Of a stretch of DNA of 64,000 nucleotides, positions 56,365 to 64,000 are shown in pieces. The notes beneath the pieces were generated by a model. It did not search any database. It was not told the origin of the DNA and saw only the letters and a program-made list of their open reading frames with translations. Position 1 is the first letter of the stretch. Each line of letters starts with the position of its first letter. Origin of the DNA: CAKKQX01 sp963734595. GTDB taxonomy: Bacteria; Pseudomonadota; Gammaproteobacteria; Burkholderiales; SG8-41. The stretch spans positions 62,001-126,000 of the forward strand of contig CAVTHV010000037.1 of the NCBI GenBank assembly GCA_963734595.1, written 5' to 3'. Both the position numbers and the translations under genes were made by a program.

Positions 56365-57612
56365 ATGAAACATTCGCTGCGCGCATTCCGCCATCGCAAC
56401 TACCGCCTGTTTTTCTTCGGCCAATCGCTGTCCGTAATCGGCACCTGGATCCAGCAACTGGCGATGAGCTGGCTCGTCTATCGCCTGAGCGGGTCGGCAT
56501 GGCTGCTGGGCGTCACCGGTTTTGCCGGGCAGATCGCCATTGTGGTGGTCGCGCCTTTCGGCGGCATCTGGGCCGACCGCGTCGACCGCCGCAAGCTGTT
56601 GCTCATTACCCAGGGCCTGGCCATGGTCCAGGGTCTTGCGCTCGCGGCGCTGTCCTACGCCGGCCTGGTCGAAGTGTGGCATGTGGTCGTGATGGCGGCG
56701 CTGCTCGGCATCGTGATGGCATTCGACACGCCGATCCGCAGTTCCTTTACCGCGGAAATGGTGCCTTCCAAGCAGGACCTGCCGAGCGCGATCGCGTTCA
56801 ATGCCGTCATGCAAAACGGCGGCCGCATGATCGGACCCACCATTGCCGGCTTGTTGCTCACCGTCTCGAGCGAGGCGTTCTGCTTCCTGGCAAACGGCAT
56901 CTCCAAGCTCGCCGTCATCGCGAGCCTCATCATGATTGCGGTCGAGCACCAGGCCAGGGCGCCGGCCAAAGGCGACATCTGGGCAAGCTTCAAGGAGGGT
57001 GCGGCTTATGCCTGGGACCTGGTGCCGGCGCGGCTGCTGCTGCCCGTGGTGGCGCTCACCAGTTTCATGGTGACGCCCTACCTGACGCTGATGCCGATCT
57101 TCGCGACCGAGATCTTCACCGGCGGCGCGCACACCCTGGGTTTCCTGATCGGCGGCGCGGGCTTCGGCGGCATCGTCGGCATGGTTTACCTGGCCTCGCG
57201 GCCCGGCGTGCGGGGACTCACGCGCTGGGTGGCGATCGCCTCGGCGCTCGCCGGCGTGGCCATGATCGGGTTTGCCTATTCGCGGCTGCTGCCGCTGTCC
57301 ATGCTTCTGATCACGGTGACCGGATTTGGCATCATCGTGATGGCGAACTCGACCAACCAGATCCTGCAGACCATCGTCGAGGACAACAAGCGCGGCCGGG
57401 TCATGAGCTTTTTCGTGGTGGCTTTCCTCGGCATGCAACCGCTCGGCAGCCTCGCCGCCGGCGCCCTGGCGTCCTGGATCGGCGCCACCCACACGCTCGC
57501 CATCGGCGGACTGTGCGCCGTTATCGGCGCCGGCACGCTGTGGCGCAAGCTGCCGCTGCTCAGAGAACACATGCGGCCGATCTACACGAAGCTGGGCATC
57601 GTCGAAAATTGA
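56365..57612 (+). CDS. MFS transporter (MFS_3/EntS-like exporter)
   Basis: 415 residues, twelve hydrophobic helices. FRHRNYRLFFFGQSLSVIGTWIQQLAMSWLVYRLSGSAWLLG and GGIWADRVDRRKLLLITQ (motif A, loop 2-3) are typical of the MFS_3 group, which includes the enterobactin exporter EntS and macrolide efflux pumps. FDTPIRSSFTAEMVP and GPTIAGLLL follow. Substrate cannot be told. The 121 bases before it include an AT-rich stretch that may hold its promoter. Confidence 0.85.
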   Translation: MKHSLRAFRHRNYRLFFFGQSLSVIGTWIQQLAMSWLVYRLSGSAWLLGVTGFAGQIAIVVVAPFGGIWADRVDRRKLLLITQGLAMVQGLALAALSYAGLVEVWHVVVMAALLGIVMAFDTPIRSSFTAEMVPSKQDLPSAIAFNAVMQNGGRMIGPTIAGLLLTVSSEAFCFLANGISKLAVIASLIMIAVEHQARAPAKGDIWASFKEGAAYAWDLVPARLLLPVVALTSFMVTPYLTLMPIFATEIFTGGAHTLGFLIGGAGFGGIVGMVYLASRPGVRGLTRWVAIASALAGVAMIGFAYSRLLPLSMLLITVTGFGIIVMANSTNQILQTIVEDNKRGRVMSFFVVAFLGMQPLGSLAAGALASWIGATHTLAIGGLCAVIGAGTLWRKLPLLREHMRPIYTKLGIVEN

Positions 57613-57666
57613 ACAGGTAATCCGCTGACGGCGTGCAGCCCGCCTGTCATCAGCGCCAAGCCTGCG

Positions 57667-58059
57667 TTACTCGCCACCCCAGCCGTACTGCCCGCAAAAC
57701 AGTTTCATCTTCTCGACGATCTCCGCGCGTTCGAAAAAGCGGTCGGCGCGGGCCAGTCTCGCTTCGTCGCGCACATCGGACGCGCCGCCGAAGCAGATGA
57801 TCGCGATATTGAGCATCAGCTCCATCCGGACCTGGCGGATGACGTCGAGCGGATCGAAGACACCGGCCGCGTCGAGATCGAGCAGGATGAATCGATATTG
57901 CAGGATATCCTGGAAGCCGCCGAGGTCGTCGAGACTCACGGTCGCCGTCATCTCCCACCCTCCCGGCAGCTCGTCTTGCAGGTGTGCAATCAGTTTCTGA
58001 TCGCCGCTCATGACGATGAAGCGGCGCTGCAGGCGCGAAGCGATGGTCGGTGTGGCCAT
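57667..58059 (-). CDS. Receiver-like domain protein
   Basis: 130 residues. RFIVMSGDQKLIAHLQDELPGGWEM, then YRFILLDLDAAGVFDPLDVIRQVRMELMLNIAIICFGG and DVRDEARLARADRFFERAEIVEKMKLFCGQYGWGGE resemble a CheY-like fold with DLD at the phosphorylation position, but the usual acidic pair near the N-terminus is absent, so phosphorylation is doubtful. The ATG at 58059 begins the fold; element E8 lies just upstream. Confidence 0.65.
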   Translation of the reverse strand: MATPTIASRLQRRFIVMSGDQKLIAHLQDELPGGWEMTATVSLDDLGGFQDILQYRFILLDLDAAGVFDPLDVIRQVRMELMLNIAIICFGGASDVRDEARLARADRFFERAEIVEKMKLFCGQYGWGGE

Positions 58060-58075
58060 GATACGGATAAGTCTA

Positions 58076-58159
58076 GTGATTGAGTGATTAAGTGATTGAG
58101 TGAATGTCACCTGATTGCTTAGTCTGCTTAATCACTTAATTACTGAATCACTCAATCAC
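58076..58159. repeat. Short-period palindromic element E8
   Basis: Left arm 58076-58105 is GTGATTGA, GTGATTAA, GTGATTGA, GTGAAT in tandem; right arm 58130-58159 is its imperfect inverted copy. The spacer is 24 bases. Between the receiver-like gene and the FecR gene. Confidence 0.88.
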
Positions 58160-58166
58160 CGTTCTT

Positions 58167-58838
58167 CTAGTAGCGCGAAACGTCGAACGGCACCTTGCGC
58201 CCGACCAGGCTCTCGAGCAGCACCAGTTCGGCGTCGGTGTGGTTGATCACGGGTGCCGGCTCGATCATGCGCGGCATGCCCTTGGAATAAACGTAGCGCG
58301 GCTGGTCGTGATGCGTGGTGTGCACCGTCTCCGCCTCTTGCGGGTCGTCCACCGGCACCAGCTCGGCCTCGCCGTAACAGGTGCAGATGTAGGCGCGCAT
58401 GGGCTCGACCGCGACGTAGATGCCGGTGCCGCGGATGCCGATGGTTGCGGTCGGCGTCTGGATCACGCGTTTCCCCTTCCCCGGTGCGAACACCGAAAGC
58501 AGCGCGCCGGTTACGACACGCAGCGTGCTCACGAGAAGCCGCGCTGCATCTCCGGCAAGCTCGATCCGCGTCGCGGCGCGCACCAGAAAGGCATCGCGGC
58601 CGACGACGACCACGAGTTCCGCGTCGCGCCCCGTGTCTATCGTGTCGCCCGGCTGCACCACCAGCCCCTGCTGCGCGGGCTTGCCGTTGATACGCACGTC
58701 GCCCCGCACCCGGTAAATGCCTTCTCGCACGACGCCCGCCGCCAGCGCATTCCGCAGGCACGCCATGCCCAGCGCAAGCGTCGTCCCGCCTGCGGCCGCG
58801 CGCGCCAGCCAGGCTCTTCGCGAAATTCTGGTCGTCAC
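58167..58838 (-). CDS. Periplasmic FecR-domain protein with Tat-like signal
   Basis: 223 residues. The N-terminus MTTRISRRAWLARAAAGGTTLALGMACLRNALA has twin arginines and a hydrophobic stretch, fitting Tat export. The FecR domain follows: GDVRINGKPAQQGLVVQPGDTIDTGRDAELVVVVGRDAFLVRAATRIEL and IQTPTATIGIRGTGIYVAVEP. FecR-type domains often sense envelope ligands, but no FecI/FecA neighbours are seen. It is followed 7 bases on by element E8 and preceded by the lipoate-ligase-like gene. Confidence 0.8.
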   Translation of the reverse strand: MTTRISRRAWLARAAAGGTTLALGMACLRNALAAGVVREGIYRVRGDVRINGKPAQQGLVVQPGDTIDTGRDAELVVVVGRDAFLVRAATRIELAGDAARLLVSTLRVVTGALLSVFAPGKGKRVIQTPTATIGIRGTGIYVAVEPMRAYICTCYGEAELVPVDDPQEAETVHTTHHDQPRYVYSKGMPRMIEPAPVINHTDAELVLLESLVGRKVPFDVSRY

Positions 58839-58851
58839 TCTTTCCTCCCGG

Positions 58852-59737
58852 TCATGCCGCGTGCCGGCGGCGCCTGATTACCGCGCCATCGCGCACCAGG
58901 CTCAACTCGACGCCCTGTGCCACGCGCCGCTCGTACAGAAAAGTTTCGGCATTGAGTTTCACGCCGCCGGCCACCATCCTTTTCCCGCCCGCGGCCGCCG
59001 GTTCGGCGAGTTCGGCGAGCGCCCCGGCGCGCGCCTCAAGCTCACTCGCGCTTGGCGCCGAATCGGCAAGCCGCCAACCCAGGGTCCGTTCGACCGCGCC
59101 GCGGAAAACCCGCCGCAGCTCGTCAGCAGGAGGCGGCGTCTGATGGCTCGCCCAGTCCGTCATCGCCTGCCGCAGCCCGGTGAGCAGCCAGTTGCGAAAC
59201 CCGCTCGAGGCCTGCCCCGAGCCCAGCCGCAGCGGGCTCGCAATGCAGCGGGCAAAGCGTTCCACCGGAAAATGCAGCAGAAAGCTCGAAGCGAACACCG
59301 CGCAGCGACCGATGGTGGCCGCGCCGCTGCCGGCGATCTTGCGCCCGGCAAGCCACAGGTCCTGTCCGTGGCGCTCGACCGGCAACCCAAAGCGGCGGTA
59401 CGTCGCAATCATGGGCTCGAGTCCCCACGCGAACCAGTCGGCGGGCCGCGGCGGGGCATGGCGCAGCGGCGCGACCAGCACGCAGCAATACTGCGACTCG
59501 TCGACCCATACCGCTCCGCCGCCGAGCGGCCGCGTGACCACCGGCACCTCGAGCTCCGCGGCAAGCTCGACGCTGCGATCCTGGCTTTGGCCCAGCGAGA
59601 TATGCGGCGCGCTCGTCCCCCACATGACGACCGGCGCCTCATCCTGCTCCAGCGCCTCGGCAATGCCGGCATAGCGTCGCATGAAACTGCGCGGGCTCCT
59701 GCCGACCGACATCGATAAAGCGCGCGTCCGTGATCAT
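58852..59737 (-). CDS. Lipoate--protein ligase-like protein (frameshifted as read)
   Basis: Biotin/lipoate ligase (BPL_LplA_LipB) fold, about 294 residues. Repaired start MITDARFIDVGRQEPAQFHATYAGIAEALEQD requires removing one base near 59674. Motifs: APHISLGQSQ, TRPLGGGAVWVDE (cofactor loop), GRKIAGSGAATIGRCAVFASSFLLHF and a C-terminal accessory domain. The catalytic Lys fits GRKIAGS. An 11-residue insert (PLRLGSGQASS) near 59205-59235 breaks an otherwise normal ASPSAGFRNW-like region. Position near a LipS-like radical SAM gene suggests it is the sLpl(AB) type that loads LbpA proteins in sulfur oxidizers. Confidence 0.75.
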
Positions 59738-59841
59738 GGCAAACGGGGTTATGAAAATTATATTGTAAAAACAACGCATTATGAATGCACCCCGGTGATG
59801 GCCAGGCCTTCGGTTAACTGCCGGCAACAAGACGCGCCGCG

Positions 59842-60114
59842 CTATGGCTTGACCAGGACGGAGGCCTCCACGACGTCCTGATTCCACCGCTCCAGCACAT
59901 TGGCGGCTTTATCGATGAGCACCGAACTCGCGCTGCGGTCGATGAGCACGGCCAAACGGTTGATCACCGCCGCGGCTTCGTAGTGCAACGCGGTCATGGT
60001 CGCCATGGGATCGGGATACCTTTGTTGAGCGGTCGCGACTTTCTCGGAAAAGGTGTTGGCCGATTGGACCTGGTCAGCCAGATGTAACCATGACGCCGTT
60101 GGAATTCTGCTCAT
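59842..60114 (-). CDS. Small helical hypothetical protein
   Basis: 90 residues: MSRIPTASWLHLADQVQSANTFSEKVATAQQRYPDPMATMTALHYEAAAVINRLAVLIDRSASSVLIDKAANVLERWNQ. Predominantly helical, no signal or membrane segment. I do not recognise the family; phasin-like packing is possible but not supported by motifs. AGGAG lies 8 bases before the ATG at 60114. On the same strand as the lipoate-ligase-like gene. Confidence 0.55.
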   Translation of the reverse strand: MSRIPTASWLHLADQVQSANTFSEKVATAQQRYPDPMATMTALHYEAAAVINRLAVLIDRSASSVLIDKAANVLERWNQDVVEASVLVKP

Positions 60115-60160
60115 CACTTTTCTCCTCATGAAAAGTCAGTGGAACCGGCACCGCGGGTCA

Positions 60161-60574
60161 TTATGGATCAGTTGCTCTGGTCTCGCGGAATTGAAATATT
60201 TCTCGAAATAGAAATCGCGCTTTTCGAGCGCCTGCGAGCTCCTGCGCGCGATGCGCCATGCCCTCGCGAAAAATCGCCGCGAGATGCCCGCCCTGCTCGG
60301 CGTCGAGGACATGGATCTGCGACGCGAACGGCATGCCGTTCAAGTCCTCGTCGACCCTGATGATCTCGGCGGCCAGTCCTTCCAGCGGCTGCAGATGCAG
60401 CAGCCAGGCTTTGCACTCCGGGTCTTCGGGATCGAGCGGGCACAGCACGATTTTGCCCAGCCATGCCAGCCGCGCGACCTGGTTGAACAGGCGGATATCG
60501 AGCTTCTTGCCCTTCTTGTACTTGTTGAGCTCGTTCCTGAGCTTGCCGGCATCGGTCACCGCAATGGTCTTCAT
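60161..60574 (-). CDS. Hypothetical protein
   Basis: 137 residues: MKTIAVTDAGKLRNELNKYKKGKKLDIRLFNQVARLAWLGKIVLCPLDPEDPECKAWLLHLQPLEGLAAEIIRVDEDLNGMPFASQIHVLDAEQGG. No motif I recognise; one cysteine pair (CPLDPEDPEC) could bind metal but is not a known site. It lies 53 bases downstream of the terminator of the fadL transcript, so probably has its own promoter, and 47 bases before the next minus-strand gene. Confidence 0.6.
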   Translation of the reverse strand: MKTIAVTDAGKLRNELNKYKKGKKLDIRLFNQVARLAWLGKIVLCPLDPEDPECKAWLLHLQPLEGLAAEIIRVDEDLNGMPFASQIHVLDAEQGGHLAAIFREGMAHRAQELAGARKARFLFREIFQFRETRATDP

Positions 60575-60627
60575 CTTGCACTCCTGATGTTCGCCTAGAA
60601 TATCACCGGCGCCGCGCGCGCAAAAGA

Positions 60628-60652
60628 AAAGGGCTGTGTCACACAGCCCTTT
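60628..60652 (-). terminator. Rho-independent terminator of fadL
   Basis: A perfect 12-bp palindrome (AAAGGGCTGTGT / ACACAGCCCTTT around one C) followed on the minus strand by a T-run (TTCTTTT), 28 bases after the fadL stop. Confidence 0.85.
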
Positions 60653-60679
60653 CCATTCCCAGCCCGGAACAATGCCAGG

Positions 60680-62009
60680 CTACATTTTCCAGCCGTAGGC
60701 GATGCCGAACGAGTCCTGATGCATCTTGATGGTTTCGCTGCCGGTGCCGGGCACCCAGGTATTGAACAGCGACGACCCCGTCACCGACTTCTCGAACGCG
60801 TGCATGTAGGCGAAGGTCAGCTCGCCGCCGCTCTTGGTCTTGTAGGTCAGGCCCAGCGTCAGGTGATCCTGGACCACGCCCGGGGCGATGATGTTGAAGG
60901 TCACGTCGCGCGACTGGATCGGGTTGTCGCCATGGTTAAACCCGCCACGCAGCGTCAGGTTCTGCGAATATTCGTACTCGACCCCGAGCTTGAACACGTT
61001 GACGTCCTCCCAGCCGAAGCCGCGTCCACCGGCCACGCCCAGCGTCGAGCCGATCTGCGCGCCGAAATTGGTGCTGGGATTGGCAACCGAGCTCACCCCG
61101 CTGTAATTGATGCGCTGGTAATCGAGCGCGACCGTCATCTTGGGCGTGGCCTTGAACGCAATGCCGAGGTTGTAATTCTCGGGAATGTCGAACAGGCCCT
61201 GGTCGGCGAACAATTCCTTGTACTTGTCGAAATTGCCCATTTTCATTTTGGTGGCATAGGCGGCACCCATGGTCACGCTGTCCGAAAGCTTGCCCATCCA
61301 GCCGACGCGCACGCCCCAGCCGGTCGAGCTGTCATAGCCCTGGTTGGTCAGAGCGTTGGTGGTGCCGGACGGGGTGTAGCCAACGAAACCCTGCAGGCCG
61401 TCGACCTTGAAGCGCTGGTAGGCGAACAACGGCGAAATGCCCAGTGAATGGTTGGCGCTGATTTTATAGGCCGCAGTCGGCGCAACGATCAGTTGCATCA
61501 GGTCGACGCCGAGTGTGCCGCTGCCGCACAGCAGGTTGTAGGGCGCGCCCGCAGGCCCCGCGGCATTGAACCCGGCACAGGCCGTGCCCCCCGGAATCTG
61601 CCCGCCCGGATAGTCGGTGTTCATGCCGCCGTTGCCGTAGACCGTGACGCCCAGCGACAGGTTGGGATTGATCATTTTGTTGTAGCCGAATTCCGGAATC
61701 AGGAAGTAATTGCTGTCGCTGTCCGCGGAACCGTTCATGCCGGTACCGAAGCCGCTGGTTCCGGTGCGTTCCGAACTGCGCCGCGGGCTGAACAGATCGG
61801 CGCCGAAATCGATGCGGTCGCCGACCCACACCATCTTGGCGGGATTGACCGCGCCGCCCATCGCGTCTTCCGCAGTCGCGGTGGCCGCGCCCGCCCATGC
61901 CCTTGGCTTTCATGCCGTAGCCATGCGCAAAGTAGCCGTTGGTCGCAAATGCCGAAGGTGCTGCGAACATCGCGGTCACGGCACAAACTGAAATTAATCT
62001 TGCTTTCAT
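60680..62009 (-). CDS. FadL/OmpP1-family outer-membrane transport protein (frameshifted as read)
   Basis: Beta-barrel porin for hydrophobic compounds such as long-chain fatty acids or aromatics. Signal peptide MKARLISVCAVTAMFAAPSAFA, then TNGYFAHGYGMKAKGMGG, which plugs the barrel, followed after a lesion near 61889 (an extra C on the coding strand) by AMGGAVNPAKMVWVGDRIDFGADLF and alternating strands ending GIAYGWKM, whose aromatic-rich end fits barrel assembly. About 443 residues. AGGGAAAG precedes the ATG. Its link to the sulfur genes is only positional. Confidence 0.88.
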
Positions 62010-62096
62010 CTTTCCCTCTCCTATGCGTATGGAACACTGCCTTGAACTGAGCAGACTTTCTTCCTCTTTTATTTTTTAAAACCGTTTGCCGCTTTT

Positions 62097-62699
62097 CTAA
62101 ATGAACAGGCTGACGTCGGAGTCCTTTGCCATCGGCAGGAAGGTCGCCGCGCCGCAATATTCCTTGACCTCCGGAATGAAATCGTCCTTGCTGTAGCCGA
62201 ACAGATCCACCGTCATCTGGCAGGCGATCATGTTGACGCCGGCCTCGAGCGCAAGGTCGCGCAACTCCCCGATCTCGGCGACGCCGGCCTGCTTGATGGT
62301 TTGCTTCATCAGGCCGGTCGCGAGCGACTCGAATCCGGGAATGCCCGCCTGCACCAGGTTCGGAATATTCCAGGTGATGCCGCGGAACCATTTCGGGCCG
62401 AACGGCATTTTCATCGGCATCGCCGGATTGCCGAGCGGGCTGACATGCGCGTCGAGGTTTTTCTTGAGCAGGTTGAGCCCGTAGAAAGTGAAAAATATCG
62501 ACACGTTCCAGCCGAGCGCAGCGGCGGTGGAAGCGAGAATGAACGGCGGATAGGCCCAGTCGAGCGTGCCCTTGGTGGCGATGATGGTCATCGACGGCGT
62601 CTTGTTGGCCGCGATTTCTTCCAGCTTTTTCGGCAGCAGCTCGTCGAGCCGCTTGTTGATGAGCTCGTCGATGCGGCTGAGCTCGAACATTTCCGACAT
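62097..62699 (-). CDS. DsrE/DrsE2-family sulfurtransferase-like protein
   Basis: 200 residues. A helical opening (MSEMFELSRIDELINKRLDELLPKKLEE) precedes the DsrE-type domain: MTIIATKGTLDWAYPPFILASTAAALGWNVSIFFTFYGLNLLKK and a conserved cysteine in GVNMIACQMTVDLFGYSKDD, with EYCGAAT further on. DsrE-family proteins carry persulfide in sulfur oxidation or tRNA thiolation. AGGAGG stands 5 bases before the ATG at 62699. It precedes a FadL gene and follows a LipS-like gene on the same strand, suggesting a sulfur-related cluster. Confidence 0.85.
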   Translation of the reverse strand: MSEMFELSRIDELINKRLDELLPKKLEEIAANKTPSMTIIATKGTLDWAYPPFILASTAAALGWNVSIFFTFYGLNLLKKNLDAHVSPLGNPAMPMKMPFGPKWFRGITWNIPNLVQAGIPGFESLATGLMKQTIKQAGVAEIGELRDLALEAGVNMIACQMTVDLFGYSKDDFIPEVKEYCGAATFLPMAKDSDVSLFI

Positions 62700-62941
62700 G
62701 TACCCCTCCTGAAGATTAACTTGCGCGAAACGCCGGTGTCCTGCGCCCCGCACTTGATCACGTTGTACGCGATTCGATCTGACCGCGTTTTATTGCATTA
62801 CTGCGTAATTTTTCGACAGTATAGACGCGAATTAAGCATATTGAAATATGCTTATGCTATAAAAACAACACCTTGCACGCAAACAAATAAACCGTTATAA
62901 TTCAATGCACTATAGATGCTGAGCGCGCGGCGGAGCCGCCA

Positions 62942-64000
62942 TCAAAGCCCGGCCCGGACATTTTCGCCACGCATCTGGCGCCGGATCTTCTCCACATCCC
63001 GGCGCTTGAGCGCGAACGGAAAAGACAGGATATCGGTCGGGCTGGAGTCGCCGTAGGGACGGTTGCAGGCGGAGACATCGTCGGCCTTGCCGGGACAGCC
63101 CGAAGTCTGGAATGGCGTGCCGGCAGCGATCAGGGCTTCGAGCTTATCTTCCGCGACGCCGAAATCGATCACGCGGCCCTGCTCGTCGAACAGCATGTCG
63201 CGGAAATGCCCGCCGGCATAATCGATGATGTAGCGCGCGAGCTGCACGCGGCGCCACTGGCCGCGGTCGACCGCCGGCCAGTCTTCCATCAGCGAGCCGC
63301 GCTCGGGAAAGAACGCGAACATGTGGTTGTGTCCGCCCAGGTCGCGGATTTTCTGCGCGACTTCCAGGATCTCGCGTTCGGTCTCGCCCATGCCGCCGAT
63401 CAGGTGCGCGCCGAATTTCTCCGGCCCGAAGATTTCGGCCGCCCACTCGATCGCGCGCCAGTAGTGCTCGTACTTGTGCGGGCTGTCCACGCCCTTGCCG
63501 CGCGTGCGCTCGAAAATCTCCGGCGTCACCGCGTCGAGCGCGACGGTGAAGATATCGGCCCCGATGTCGCGCATGCGGATCAGGTCGTCCTTTTCCAGCG
63601 TGGTCGGGTTGGACAGGATCGATACCGGCACCTGCGGCACCGCGCGCACCCACTTCTCGAGCAGCACGAACGTGTCGGCATTCGAGTTCGGGTGCGTGAT
63701 CATCGAGATGCACATGCGCTGGAACTGGCCCTTGTCGGCCCCGGCCTTGACGCGTTCGATCACCTCGTCATAGCGCGCGGTCGGCCAGTCGACGCGGATG
63801 AAGTTGCGGTCGGCGTAGTCGCGCGCCTCCTCGCGGTGGCGCGCGAGCCCGCAGTAGGCGCAGTTGGCGCGGCAGCCTTCGGGATAGGTGACGAGCAGAT
63901 TCAGGCAATGCGTGCACGAGGTGCGGTGCATCTTGCCCGCCACCAGCCCCAGCGTGATCGCCGCCGCCGTGCTCATCTGCACGTATTCAGGCGAACGCAT
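62942..64000 (-). CDS. Radical SAM protein of the LipS1/LipS2 (lipoyl synthase-like) group
   Basis: 352 residues, beginning at the window edge with MRSPEYVQMSTAAAITLGLVAGK. The cluster motif is CRANCAYCG (CxxxCxxC), preceded by SCTHCLNLLVTYPEGC, and the tail has SGCPGKADDVSACNRPYG, further cysteines that fit an auxiliary cluster. BioB-like TIM-barrel motifs follow (IGGMGETEREILE). LipS1/LipS2 form a split lipoyl synthase in archaea and sulfur-oxidising bacteria. Whether this is LipS1 or LipS2 is undecided. The ATG coincides with the edge, so a longer N-terminus is possible. Confidence 0.75.
   Translation of the reverse strand: MRSPEYVQMSTAAAITLGLVAGKMHRTSCTHCLNLLVTYPEGCRANCAYCGLARHREEARDYADRNFIRVDWPTARYDEVIERVKAGADKGQFQRMCISMITHPNSNADTFVLLEKWVRAVPQVPVSILSNPTTLEKDDLIRMRDIGADIFTVALDAVTPEIFERTRGKGVDSPHKYEHYWRAIEWAAEIFGPEKFGAHLIGGMGETEREILEVAQKIRDLGGHNHMFAFFPERGSLMEDWPAVDRGQWRRVQLARYIIDYAGGHFRDMLFDEQGRVIDFGVAEDKLEALIAAGTPFQTSGCPGKADDVSACNRPYGDSSPTDILSFPFALKRRDVEKIRRQMRGENVRAGL

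Overview
This 64 kb window is a GC-rich piece of a proteobacterial chromosome, most likely a betaproteobacterium. The best evidence is the ilvI-ilvN-ilvC-psd-pssA-leuA series on one strand, the sigma factor/DUF3619/DUF3106/RDD cluster, a DUF2486-like gene before valS, a PhaM-like protein and an AlgP/H1-like lysine-rich protein. Most of it is housekeeping: central metabolism, ribonucleotide reductase, translation, branched-chain amino acids, phospholipids and the cell envelope. I see no rRNA operon, prophage, transposase or CRISPR array.

Layout. 0-10 kb: malic enzyme, proline iminopeptidase, FAH-family hydrolase, TauD-like dioxygenase, PhaM-like protein, a cyclophilin-fold/lytic transglycosylase pair, and a second-type EF-G. 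10-17 kb: small conserved proteins, a histone H1-like protein, nrdB and nrdA with a tandem NrdR-like operator. 17-26 kb: ampD, pilR-pilS, tRNA-Pro(CGG), ispB, then rplU-rpmA-obg-proB. 26-33 kb: CNP1-like protein, cfa, a DUF3501 / Fe-S oxidoreductase / rubrerythrin group, a CBS protein, rppH, a spermidine-synthase-like gene. 33-41 kb: proS, a second lytic transglycosylase, yihY, wrbA, hugZ-like, leuA. 41-50 kb: pssA, psd, ilvC, ilvN, ilvI, the sigma-factor cluster, lptG-lptF. 50-58 kb: pepA, holC, valS, an MFS exporter. 58-64 kb: FecR protein, a lipoate-ligase-like protein, FadL porin, a DsrE-family protein and a LipS-like radical SAM protein. This last group resembles the lipoate-assembly genes found beside sHdr sulfur-oxidation loci, so the organism may oxidise reduced sulfur; the core sHdr genes, if present, lie beyond the right edge.

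Three things stand out besides gene content. First, eight intergenic elements share one design (7-9 nt units in near-tandem array, forming inverted arms around a short spacer) while differing in unit sequence; three genes (FAH hydrolase, Fe-S oxidoreductase, ilvC) have one on each side. Second, the tandem operator in front of nrdA recurs with the same 31-bp phasing in front of the first lytic transglycosylase. Third, more than 30 frameshifts, almost all single-base insertions, hit essential genes and cluster between 32.6 and 35.4 kb. I read these as sequencing errors, so genes marked frameshifted are probably intact in the cell.
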